A DNA stretch of 64,000 bases, from assembly GCF_012932375.1 (NCBI RefSeq), contig NZ_JAAIIG010000007.1:62001-126000 (forward strand), in the 5' to 3' direction. Shown here in pieces: positions 1-6,700 of the stretch; the stretch's first letter is position 1; the number at the start of each line of letters is the position of its first letter. The stretch is from Bifidobacterium olomucense (GTDB taxonomy: Bacteria; Actinomycetota; Actinomycetes; Actinomycetales; Bifidobacteriaceae). The position numbers and the translations under genes are program-made. The notes under the pieces were generated by a model. It had not been told where the DNA came from and did not search any database. It worked only from the letters and a program-made list of their open reading frames with translations.

Positions 1-2
1 GC

Positions 3-107
3 AGCATCCTTGAACTGTATATGAAAGGACTCCTAATCGAAGAGCGCGATAACAAGCTCTTGATTGAGCAACAGACAGAGGTAGCACCAATGCATTTAAG
101 AAATTGA
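3..107 (+). CDS. C-terminal fragment of an unknown protein
   Basis: An open frame enters from the left edge and ends with TGA at 105-107, giving 34 residues that end in PMHLRN. The start lies outside the window, so the family cannot be judged. The segment is rich in Leu, Ile and Glu (for example LLIEERDNKLLIEQQ), consistent with an amphipathic helix. It lies on the same strand as the small unrecognised genes that follow and may be the first visible member of that cluster. It could also be a chance open frame, since only 105 bases can be seen. Confidence 0.35.
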   Translation, partial: SILELYMKGLLIEERDNKLLIEQQTEVAPMHLRN

Positions 108-241
108 GGGCATTCCTGAAACGCCAAGGCGAATCAAAAAACACCCTCCGCGAAGATGCACGCACCCTCACACTGCAATTTGATTATGCAGCATCTTCCG
201 GAAAACACTCAAGTGATTCTCGCAATACGAAAGACACTTGA
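104..241 (+). CDS. Possible small protein, TTG start
   Basis: A 45-residue frame begins at TTG 104, overlapping the TGA of the previous frame by four bases, and ends at TGA 239-241. It reads through FLKRQGESKNTLRED and FDYAASSGKH. The overlap is the usual arrangement for translational coupling, but the ribosome binding site is weak (an A-rich stretch only). An alternative is that this and the preceding frame are two halves of one gene separated by a frameshift. No domain is recognised. Confidence 0.25.
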   Translation: MRAFLKRQGESKNTLREDARTLTLQFDYAASSGKHSSDSRNTKDT

Positions 242-266
242 CATTAATTCGTAAAGGGGACTTGCT

Positions 267-638
267 GTGTCCGACACAAAATCAGCTTATTCATCAGCAT
301 CCAGGCACTACATCGAAGACATCGTTCCCGGCTCAGAAAAAGAGCAGGAACGTCATCGAAAAGCCAAAGAACGCGAGACAAAACATAATGATGATTGGAT
401 TCAACGTTCCGTCAACATCAATGACATCGTCGACAAGTTCACACCAGGTGCCGTAGGGCGAAGGAAAGGGTACAAAGTCAAATACGTCGGTAAGGACTAT
501 ATCGTCCTCGCCGACATGATTGCCGGTTACCTTCGTATCATCGACAAACATACCGGCGGGTTCGTTACATTGGACGGAACAGTGAGCAAAGACGGCAAAG
601 AGACCCATTTCAAAATTCTCAAGCGGAAGGACATGTGA
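267..638 (+). CDS. Small protein resembling a polymorphic-toxin C-terminal domain
   Basis: A 123-residue protein starts at GTG 267, seven bases after an AAAGGGGA ribosome binding site. Residues 1-55 are charged and helical (SEKEQERHRKAKERE). Residues 55-123 look like a compact beta-rich domain: GYKVKYVGKDYIVLADMIAG, then GYLRIIDKHTGG, ending THFKILKRKDM. That ending recalls the extreme C-termini of CDI/WXG-type polymorphic toxins (impression only, no search possible). The gene overlaps the next one by four bases (GTGA), so the pair is probably co-translated. No signal peptide or membrane segment is visible. It could be an orphan toxin tip, a stand-alone toxin, or an unrelated small protein. 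Confidence 0.5.
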   Translation: MSDTKSAYSSASRHYIEDIVPGSEKEQERHRKAKERETKHNDDWIQRSVNINDIVDKFTPGAVGRRKGYKVKYVGKDYIVLADMIAGYLRIIDKHTGGFVTLDGTVSKDGKETHFKILKRKDM

Positions 639-994
639 TCAGCATGGAAGCGACCCTGTTTCATGATTTCGACAACGTCACCTCGTATTACGGAAACATT
701 CCTAATCGTCCGATGCAACCTGATGGGCATGTTGAAGTGTACAAGATGCGCGAGTCCGACCGTGACCCGATGGATGAGGACTTCACTGATGCCGTCAACC
801 GCGTATGCGATACGACGCTTGGTTATGGCGATGTGGATTTCTTCGATGCGAAGCAATGCAGGCTGCTAGCTGGGTGGCTAGAGGCTCGTCTGGAGCAGCC
901 TATCACTCCACGCTTGGCAGAAATTTATCGCAAACTTGACGACTTCGCCCGACGTGCGGTTCAGTACAACACTGGCGTAGTTATCGAACTATAG
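635..994 (+). CDS. Small acidic protein, possible immunity partner
   Basis: 119 residues from GTG 635, which overlaps the preceding stop by four bases; an in-frame ATG at 644 is an alternative start and sits better relative to GGAAGGA at 625-631. The protein is acidic and probably alpha-helical: residues 30-75 contain EVYKMRESDRDPMDEDF and the C-terminal half contains LAGWLEARLEQP and LAEIYRKLDDFARRAV. Acidic helical single-domain proteins directly behind a toxin-like gene are often immunity proteins, which is the only reason for the suggestion. No family is recognised. Confidence 0.55.
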   Translation: MISMEATLFHDFDNVTSYYGNIPNRPMQPDGHVEVYKMRESDRDPMDEDFTDAVNRVCDTTLGYGDVDFFDAKQCRLLAGWLEARLEQPITPRLAEIYRKLDDFARRAVQYNTGVVIEL

Positions 995-1005
995 AGGTAC
1001 CGAAA

Positions 1006-1392
1006 TTGAAAAGTACATATAAGCTGATCGGCGTGTTCTGGGATCATCGGCCAGAATCAAACACCTCATTGGAACCGATTGATTACGATCCGTTCTACCT
1101 CGAAGCCGGACATCCTGACTGTCTTTTCGACTGTATCGGCAAGCGCCGGTACATCACGCTGAGCAAACTGCTGGCTGCGGACTCAGAACAGACTGTATCT
1201 ACGCTCACCACACAATTGGTAGACTGCACCGGCATCGCGGTACTCTGCGACTATACGCCGACATCGCAAGGATGCGTTCCACAACGATTCTTCCGCCATC
1301 GCGTACGCCAGATATTACAGCTCTTGGAGAGCATACTGCCCAATGCCTCCATAACTTTGATGCGGCCACCTGATATGAAGCTGGTCGCCTGA
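1006..1392 (+). CDS. Hypothetical protein, TTG start
   Basis: 128 residues starting at TTG 1006 behind GAGGT at 993-997. It begins MKSTYKLIGVFWDHRPES and contains DPFYLEAGHPDCLFDCIGKR, and a C-terminal helical stretch RHRVRQILQLLESIL. There is no signal peptide and no membrane segment. The gene lies 11 bases after the previous stop and its own TGA overlaps the next ATG (TGATG), so all three genes read as one transcription unit. No domain is recognised; an accessory or defence-related role is inferred from context only. Confidence 0.5.
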   Translation: MKSTYKLIGVFWDHRPESNTSLEPIDYDPFYLEAGHPDCLFDCIGKRRYITLSKLLAADSEQTVSTLTTQLVDCTGIAVLCDYTPTSQGCVPQRFFRHRVRQILQLLESILPNASITLMRPPDMKLVA

Positions 1393-2441
1393 TGGATACG
1401 CTCATGGAACTGCTGGATTTGATTGGCGAATACCAGCGTTATCTGAAACAGAATAACGTACTTCTCGACAGCGAAGGCTTCCCCCTAATGCGTCGTGAAT
1501 GGTACCTTGAGATCCCGGATAATGATGAATGGCCGAAACTAATCATTCCGTTCCGCGACCGCAAGTCATCGCTCGTCCTTGATCCGTCTCATACGGTGCT
1601 GTGCTTCTACTGCGCAGACAATCGAATTTATCCACGATTAGAACAGGTATTGATCGAGCTGGATGAATACCGACAGTTCATGGGTGTAATCGGCGCCGAT
1701 GTGACCATCACCGAGGACATGGACATCGAATGTCAGCAAGCAACTATTCTGCTCAATCAACTGTTCGGTGCCGTTCTCGCGGTCAACGGAATCAAAATTG
1801 TGCAGAATCTGCGTATCGGCCTGCCTTCAACATTGAGATGCCTGCTCAATGTACCGGAAGACATCATGTGCGCTTCTGGCACTCTGGGCTGCGAACTCAC
1901 CGAAGACAGCGATTATTCCTATGCAGTCAAGCTCCATACGCTCAAACCGTCTCGCGTGATGCTCTACGGAAGATACGACACCGTCATGGAACAACAACTC
2001 AATGCGGCTGGCGTTCCACACCGATGGTATAAGGACGCACATACCTTATACAAGCAACAAAAAAGAGCGATAACAAAGATTCAGCAAGTCATAAAACAAC
2101 GTCGCGAGAACCTTGACGAGGACAATGTGATGCTCGATAAGGCCTGGCACGATATGGTGGAAGCCTGCGCTCAGAACATATCCGCCACCGTCGCATTCAT
2201 TACAAATGAATGTTCAGTTGATGACATGAACTATCTGAGCGAGGTATTTGACGAACTCATCTATCAGGCTCAAAGCCCCGAGCTGGTATCCGCTATCGCG
2301 AAAGCATCCTTTCAGTATCCCGATTCCGATAAACAGTATTTTCTGAAAGTCCTAAGTGAGTCCGTCTCCGATTGCGGCAACCTTGCCGTCCAGTCCGCTT
2401 ATTGCAAAGCGAAGGAGAACAGGAAAGCACTTTCGAATTAA
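1392..2441 (+). CDS. Hypothetical protein, DUF4417-like in part
   Basis: 349 residues from ATG 1392, one base overlapping the previous stop. Residues 30-210 have the alternating strand/helix pattern and motifs (IIPFRDRKSSLVLD, CFYCADNRIYPRLEQ, FMGVIGADVTITEDM) that recall DUF4417 proteins of phages and plasmids; this is a tentative impression. Residues 215-260 are very charged (KQQKRAITKIQQVIKQRRE) and probably helical. Residues 260-349 form a separate helical domain (MNYLSEVFDELIYQAQSPEL). It is the last gene of the left-edge cluster and is followed by a hairpin at 2451-2479. No function can be assigned. Confidence 0.55.
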   Translation: MDTLMELLDLIGEYQRYLKQNNVLLDSEGFPLMRREWYLEIPDNDEWPKLIIPFRDRKSSLVLDPSHTVLCFYCADNRIYPRLEQVLIELDEYRQFMGVIGADVTITEDMDIECQQATILLNQLFGAVLAVNGIKIVQNLRIGLPSTLRCLLNVPEDIMCASGTLGCELTEDSDYSYAVKLHTLKPSRVMLYGRYDTVMEQQLNAAGVPHRWYKDAHTLYKQQKRAITKIQQVIKQRRENLDEDNVMLDKAWHDMVEACAQNISATVAFITNECSVDDMNYLSEVFDELIYQAQSPELVSAIAKASFQYPDSDKQYFLKVLSESVSDCGNLAVQSAYCKAKENRKALSN

Positions 2442-2450
2442 TCCACTGCA

Positions 2451-2479
2451 TGCGGTAGAACTTTGACAGTTCTACCGCA
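2451..2479 (+). terminator. Hairpin after the left-edge gene cluster
   Basis: A perfect 11-bp stem (TGCGGTAGAAC at 2451-2461 paired with 2469-2479) with a 7-base loop lies 10 bases after the stop of the 349-residue gene. The downstream sequence is CTGTTTC, with no long T run, so it is a weak or Rho-assisted terminator. Confidence 0.55.
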
Positions 2480-2570
2480 CCTGTTTCATCACCGACGACC
2501 AATACAAGCCCCCGGAAATGCGGTAGCGGGCGGTTGAGCGCCACTTCCGGACGCGAGATACGCGAAAACT

Positions 2571-2615
2571 CTCACTAAGTATGCGGTTCAACGAAGCATT
2601 CGCATACTTAGTGAG
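2571..2615. repeat. Perfect 15-bp inverted repeat, likely terminator
   Basis: The arms CTCACTAAGTATGCG (2571-2585) and its exact complement (2601-2615) flank a 15-base loop. Read on the minus strand, the hairpin follows the cupin gene stop by about 55 bases and is followed by AGTTTT, so it can terminate that gene. It also marks the boundary between the accessory cluster and ordinary housekeeping genes. The rest of 2480-2668 shows no gene. Confidence 0.55.
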
Positions 2616-2668
2616 GGTTTCAGCAGCATTGCCCCGCCATAGAGGACACCTGCGGTGCAATCAGGCCG

Positions 2669-3067
2669 TTACGCCAACTTCTTGTAGGCTTCCTCGTCGA
2701 CTGGTTCAAGCCATTCGTTGGAGGCGCCTTCCTTCTTGGGCATGATCGCCACGTGGGCGAACGCCTCGGTGGGTGCGGCACCATGCCAATGCTTGGTTCC
2801 CGGCGGAATGTACGCCACATCGCCGGGCTTCAACTCGACTGGCTCCTGGCCTTCGATCTGGTAGTAGCCGCGGCCGCCCACAGCCAGCAGAATCTGGCAG
2901 ACACCATGATGGATATGCCAGTGGTTCGTGCAGCCGGGCTCGAAGGTCACATTGGCCACGTTCACCTGATCGTCACCGGCAAGCGGTGCAAGATAGCTTT
3001 GCCCCTCGAAGTACTGAGCGTATGCGTCGTTCGGTTTGCCCATCGGGAATGCGCTCGGATTGTCCAT
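2669..3067 (-). CDS. Cupin domain protein
   Basis: 132 residues starting at ATG 3067 behind AAAGGA; a longer upstream frame has no ribosome binding site. The protein is almost entirely one cupin fold: the first metal-binding motif appears as HWHIHHGVCQILLAVGGRG at about residues 47-65 and the second as GDVAYIPPGTKHWHG at about 80-94. The His residues are the expected metal ligands. The C-terminus carries Trp and acidic residues (NEWLEPVDEEAYKKL). Similar proteins are annotated as cupin_2 proteins of unknown substrate, often paired with carboxymuconolactone-decarboxylase or flavodoxin genes. It follows the flavodoxin gene on the same strand, 32 bases downstream, and the two probably form an operon linked to redox or detoxification chemistry (inference). 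Confidence 0.85.
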   Translation of the reverse strand: MDNPSAFPMGKPNDAYAQYFEGQSYLAPLAGDDQVNVANVTFEPGCTNHWHIHHGVCQILLAVGGRGYYQIEGQEPVELKPGDVAYIPPGTKHWHGAAPTEAFAHVAIMPKKEGASNEWLEPVDEEAYKKLA

Positions 3068-3099
3068 TGCTGTTCCTTTCGAATCAACAGGCTGAGTTT

Positions 3100-3579
3100 T
3101 TACAGATTGAGGCCGGAGACCCACTTGGCCAGCTCGGATTCCTTGACGTTTGCGGCCAGACGGCGGCCCGCCACCCAACGCGCAGCCGGCGCGGAATCAT
3201 GCAACTGCACGCCGTCGGCACCACGCGTGCTGGAACCCGAAGTAGCGAACGTCACGATGGTCTTACCGGCCCAATCCTCGCTTTCAAGGAATGTGCGCAC
3301 CACGCGTGGAGCGGTCTCCCACCACAGCGGATAGCCGACGAACACCACGTCATATGGCTTCACATCAATCGGCTTGGCCAACGCCGGTCGCATCTCGCGG
3401 TGCTTATGCTCCACCGACGAACGGCTGGACACATCACGCCAATCCACATCGGCCGCGGTATACGGTTCCGCCGGTTCGATCTCGGTCAGATCCGCACCAA
3501 TCGCTTTCGCCAAACGTTCCGCCACGGCCCGTGTAGTACCAGTGACGGAGAAGTATGCAACCAGAATCCTCTTGCTCAT
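3100..3579 (-). CDS. Flavodoxin-family protein
   Basis: 159 residues from ATG 3579, which has GGAGG seven bases upstream. The FMN phosphate-binding loop is visible at residues 10-17 (SVTGTTRA) after the first strand ILVAYF, and the isoalloxazine-contacting region appears as VGYPLWWETAPRVVRTFLE, followed by TIVTFATSGSSTRG. This pattern is that of flavodoxin_4 proteins, low-potential electron carriers or quinone/nitro reductases that bind FMN in the cytoplasm. It is upstream of the cupin gene, 32 bases apart. The 168-base interval to the divergent DedA gene should contain both promoters; none is distinctive. Confidence 0.88.
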   Translation of the reverse strand: MSKRILVAYFSVTGTTRAVAERLAKAIGADLTEIEPAEPYTAADVDWRDVSSRSSVEHKHREMRPALAKPIDVKPYDVVFVGYPLWWETAPRVVRTFLESEDWAGKTIVTFATSGSSTRGADGVQLHDSAPAARWVAGRRLAANVKESELAKWVSGLNL

Positions 3580-3748
3580 ATCGATTCCTCCCATCACAAT
3601 GTTCAGCTCCATTGAATCGCCGATACCCTCATCCGTCCAATAGAAAACAGCAATGATTTGCTATGCGCAAAATGCATGATTGCCGCCGCAACCAGCTGAC
3701 ATCAGTGTCTTAGCTTCACATAAGCACGCATGCCATAGCGTAAGCGAC

Positions 3749-4414
3749 ATGAACATTGCAACGATTACGCAGTGCCCGGTTTCCACGGGCGGATTCATTG
3801 GCGCTATCACCAACTGGCTTGTCGGGCTCATGTCCGTGATGGGCTGGCTTGGCACCGGCATCGCCGTGTTCCTTGAAAACCTGTTTCCGCCGATTCCCAG
3901 CGAAGTCATTTTGCCATTGGCTGGCTTCACGGCGGCACAAGGCCGCATGACCCTCATCGAAGCCATTGCCGGCGCGACCATCGGCTCCGTGATCGGAGCA
4001 CTGGTGTTGTATGGCATCGCCTATGCGATTGGCGCTGAACGTATGCGCAAATTGTTTGATTCGATGCCGCTCACCGACGCTTCCGACATCAACAAGGCCA
4101 ACGATTGGTTCGCGAAGTATGGATTGGTCTCCGTGCTCATCGGCCGCGTGATTCCAATCGTGCGTTCGCTGATTTCAATCCCAGCCGGTATTGCCCGCAC
4201 GAATCTCATGAAGTTCACACTGCTCACCACGCTGGGTTCTGCGGTATGGAACACGATTCTGGTCATGGCCGGTTACGTGCTGGGTGCGAGTTGGTGCTCA
4301 ATCCTAGGATTCCTTGATAAGTTCCAGTACGCGGTGGCAGCCATCGTGGTGGCGCTGCTCGTCTGGTATGTGGTGGCGAAAGTGCGCTCACACCTTGAAG
4401 CCGTGCAGGAATGA
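3749..4414 (+). CDS. DedA-family membrane protein
   Basis: 221 residues from ATG 3749. The start is uncertain because no good ribosome binding site is visible and a longer frame reaches back to 3680. The family hallmark is clear: FLENLFPPIPSEVILPLAGF near residue 40-60 (membrane re-entrant loop with acidic residue) and the second half VLIGRVIPIVRSLISIPAGI with its conserved Arg/Pro pattern. At least four membrane segments follow. DedA proteins are now regarded as lipid scramblase/transport proteins that help recycle lipid carriers and keep membrane proton balance. The 3' end overlaps the convergent HhH-glycosylase gene by 27 bases. Confidence 0.9.
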   Translation: MNIATITQCPVSTGGFIGAITNWLVGLMSVMGWLGTGIAVFLENLFPPIPSEVILPLAGFTAAQGRMTLIEAIAGATIGSVIGALVLYGIAYAIGAERMRKLFDSMPLTDASDINKANDWFAKYGLVSVLIGRVIPIVRSLISIPAGIARTNLMKFTLLTTLGSAVWNTILVMAGYVLGASWCSILGFLDKFQYAVAAIVVALLVWYVVAKVRSHLEAVQE

Positions 4415-5053
4415 TTCCGCTTTGGCCTCGTCGGTGCGATACGCTTTGCCGTATTCGTCGATGAGGCCATGGAATTCCTGCAATCCGGCAACGTCCAGCT
4501 CTGTTTCCAACACAATCGGAGCGAATGCCTTGTGAAACGCGGGATAGCCGCCCGGCACATCGAACCCGAGAAACGCGAAGAGTCGCCGCGCATACGTATC
4601 CGCCACGAATGCTCGGCGGCCGAACACATACAGCACCAGATCATCCGCGGTCTCCCCGCCGATGCCGAACAATCCCAACAGTTCTGCGCGCAACCCATCA
4701 TCGTCGATATCCGCCGCGCCTTCCGGCCGCGCGCCGCATCGTTCGATATACCAGCGACTGAGCGATTGCAACGTCTTCGCCTTATTCCGGTAGAACCCGG
4801 ACGGGCGAATCAAATCCTGAAGAGTCTCCGGCTCCAATGACGCAATCGCATGCGGTCCAAGCGCATTAACCGCTTTCAGCGCGTGCAACGATCGATCGAC
4901 ATTCCCCCATGCGGTGTTCTGCGTCAGCACTGCACCGACCATGATTTCAAACAACGTCTCCGCCGGCCACCAGCCAGTTGGCCCCATGTGCTGGAGCATG
5001 GTGCCATACAACGATTCCAATGCGGCCGCGGACGGCACCCGCCTGTTACTCAA
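4388..5053 (-). CDS. HhH-GPD base-excision DNA glycosylase, Fe-S-less
   Basis: 221 residues from TTG 5053. This start has AGAGGA eight bases upstream and overlaps the end of the PadR gene by eight bases, so translation is probably coupled. The helix-hairpin-helix is LRAELLGLFGIGGETADDLVLY (about residues 130-150), and the catalytic Asp lies in AFVADTYARRLF. An endonuclease-III-like Lys is not in the usual place, and the four-Cys iron-sulfur cluster at the C-terminus is absent, as in the YpsA/HhH-GPD group of 'endonuclease III domain' proteins. It begins with WWPAETLFEIMVGAVLTQNTAW, typical of that group. It should remove a damaged base in the cytoplasm; its substrate is unknown. Confidence 0.85.
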   Translation of the reverse strand: MSNRRVPSAAALESLYGTMLQHMGPTGWWPAETLFEIMVGAVLTQNTAWGNVDRSLHALKAVNALGPHAIASLEPETLQDLIRPSGFYRNKAKTLQSLSRWYIERCGARPEGAADIDDDGLRAELLGLFGIGGETADDLVLYVFGRRAFVADTYARRLFAFLGFDVPGGYPAFHKAFAPIVLETELDVAGLQEFHGLIDEYGKAYRTDEAKAESFLHGFKV

Positions 5054-5570
5054 CGCCGAGTTCCTCTTTAAGCCACTGCCGTTCGGCATCGATTTCGGCA
5101 TCGTGCACCATAATGATGGCACGACGGTATTTGTCTTGTACCTTGTCGTTGTCAATCGGCCCCTCGCCATCGCTGTACAGGCGTCGCACATCGGACTCAA
5201 GCAGGTCAAGACGACGTTGCAATACGACTCGGCGGTCGGCTTCGTCGGGAATCACCGAAAGGAACGACATGACTACCGCCCACTTGGTGATGTTGGTGAG
5301 ATTGTAGCCGCCGGTTTCCTTCAGCTCCTCGATAAGCTTCTCGCGACCGGCTTCCTCAAGGTGGAATTCACGCAGACGGCGACCGTTCACTATGTTGAAG
5401 GTCTCGCCGATATAACCGGCCTTGACGAATTTGTTCGTCACCGAATGCAAAGTACCGTCGGAAACCGCCTGCATATAGCCTTGCAGCTGCTCCATCTTCT
5501 TGCGCAGACGGTAGCCGCATAAGGGTTCCTCAGAGAGGAAGCCCAATGTCATGAGTTCTATCGTGTTCAT
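5046..5570 (-). CDS. PadR-family transcriptional regulator
   Basis: 174 residues if started at ATG 5570, which is four bases after GGAAGG; ATG codons at 5573 and 5582 are alternatives. The N-terminal winged helix is recognisable: MNTIELMTLGFLSEEPLCGYRL, then VSDGTLHSVTNKFVKAGYI and the wing NGRRLREFHLEEAGREKL. The C-terminal half is helical with a charged coil (ERQWLKEEL), as in PadR-s1/Vir_act types that dimerise there. Two matching palindromes (5583-5603 and 5694-5712) flank the divergent promoter region, so it probably represses itself, the downstream glycosylase gene and the divergent oxidoreductase gene (inference). Confidence 0.88.
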   Translation of the reverse strand: MNTIELMTLGFLSEEPLCGYRLRKKMEQLQGYMQAVSDGTLHSVTNKFVKAGYIGETFNIVNGRRLREFHLEEAGREKLIEELKETGGYNLTNITKWAVVMSFLSVIPDEADRRVVLQRRLDLLESDVRRLYSDGEGPIDNDKVQDKYRRAIIMVHDAEIDAERQWLKEELGVE

Positions 5571-5582
5571 CATACCTTCCAT

Positions 5583-5603
5583 GATATCTCAAGTCGAGAT
5601 ATC
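5583..5603. promoter_or_regulatory. Palindrome O1, likely PadR operator
   Basis: GATATCTC, five spacer bases, GAGATATC: a perfect 8-bp dyad directly upstream of the PadR gene's ribosome binding site. PadR operators are commonly AT-rich dyads around the promoter of the regulator itself. A second, slightly degenerate copy lies 110 bp away at 5694-5712. Confidence 0.65.
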
Positions 5604-5693
5604 TCAGAACGACACGCCCGGAGCGAAAGACTTTGCATACATCAGAACCCTTGCAATTCCAACGATTTTCAAATCGATATAAACCTTTCCGAT

Positions 5694-5712
5694 ATATCTC
5701 AGTTTGAAATAT
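5694..5712. promoter_or_regulatory. Palindrome O2, likely PadR operator
   Basis: ATATCTC, five spacer bases, GAAATAT: the same design as the dyad at 5583-5603 with one mismatch. It lies about 105 bases upstream of the F420-reductase-like gene, where a repressor would act on the plus-strand promoter. The equal 5-base spacing in both copies supports a shared protein. Confidence 0.6.
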
Positions 5713-5816
5713 CTCTCATTGAGGTGCATACTGGCATCAACGCGAACGCAACGGAACACCAACCAAAGCAATCGCAAGGCAGTGAGAAATACACACCCAT
5801 ATCGAAAGGACTCATC

Positions 5817-6437
5817 ATGAGCAACATCACCATCTTCGGCGCAGGCAACATCGGTTCCGCAGTGGCGGGCATCGCCGTCAAGTCCGGCGCTTCCGTACAG
5901 GTCATCGACCGCAACCCGGACAAGGCCGCCGCAGCAGCCGACGGCGTCACCGGAGCCAAGTTCGGCGAGGCCACCGTTTCCGGTGACATCGTGGTTCTGG
6001 CCCTCCCGTTCCCGGCCTACGACGAAGTGCTCGCCACCTACGCCGACCAGCTGGCCGGCAAGACCGTGGTGGACGTGGCCAACCCGATCGACTTCACCAC
6101 CTTTGACCTGGCTCTGCCGGAAGGCGCAAAGTCCGCCGCCGAGTACGTAGCCGCCAAACTGCCGAACTCCAAGGTGGTCAAGGGCTTCAACACCACTTTC
6201 GCCGCCACCCTTGCCACCGGCGAGAACGATGGAGCCCCGACCGTGGTGCAGCTTGCGGCCGACGATGAGGATGCCAAGAAGTCCGTCGCCGCATTCATCG
6301 AGGCCGGCGGCTTGAAGACCGTGGACGCAGGTCCGCTGAAGCGCGCCCAGTACCTTGAGGGCTACGGCGCCCTGCAGATCATCCTCGGTGTGACCGAGCA
6401 GACCCCGTGGACCGGCGGCTTCAAGGTCGTGAAGTAA
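5817..6437 (+). CDS. NADPH-dependent F420-reductase-like Rossmann protein
   Basis: 206 residues from ATG 5817 behind GAAAGGA. The dinucleotide-binding strand-turn-helix is at the extreme N-terminus, MSNITIFGAGNIGSAVAGIA, followed by the ribose-binding acidic residue in VQVIDRNPDKA. Later motifs, DIVVLALPFPAYDEVLATY, KTVVDVANPIDF and KVVKGFNTTFAATL, are those of the F420H2:NADP oxidoreductase-like family (NADP_F420-dep). Bifidobacteria are not known to make F420, so the real substrate is probably another flavin, quinone or ketone. It is divergent from the PadR gene and probably under its control. Confidence 0.87.
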   Translation: MSNITIFGAGNIGSAVAGIAVKSGASVQVIDRNPDKAAAAADGVTGAKFGEATVSGDIVVLALPFPAYDEVLATYADQLAGKTVVDVANPIDFTTFDLALPEGAKSAAEYVAAKLPNSKVVKGFNTTFAATLATGENDGAPTVVQLAADDEDAKKSVAAFIEAGGLKTVDAGPLKRAQYLEGYGALQIILGVTEQTPWTGGFKVVK

Positions 6438-6498
6438 GACTCTCCTACAGAGAATCGCTTCGATAAGGAACACTGAGGAATCAGACTGAGACAACCAT

Positions 6499-6549
6499 AC
6501 GCAGCATCTCCAGAACCCTTGATCGTTCAAGGTTTTGGAGATGCTGCGT
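6499..6549. terminator. Bidirectional terminator hairpin
   Basis: A long stem pairs ACGCAGCATCTCCA (6499-6512) with TGGAGATGCTGCGT (6536-6549), continuing inward through AGAACC/GGTTTT with G.T pairs and one bulged C. It lies between the convergent F420-reductase-like and MFS genes. The remaining bases to 6700 show no gene. Confidence 0.75.
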
Positions 6550-6700
6550 TTATACATTATGCGAGCGCTCTAACTGCACGAGTCATACGTGGAACGATTC
6601 GCCGTAGGTTATGCCACACGCGTATGGCCTCGAAACTACGCCAGACGGATATGTCAGGCAGATATGGCGAAAACCCAAGTAAATACGTAATCCAGAACCG

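Noticed and set aside
5604..6557. 317-residue minus-strand frame opposite the F420-reductase-like gene
   Set aside because: The plus-strand gene has a start, ribosome binding site and Rossmann motif. The minus frame overlaps the terminator and promoter regions and has no domain.
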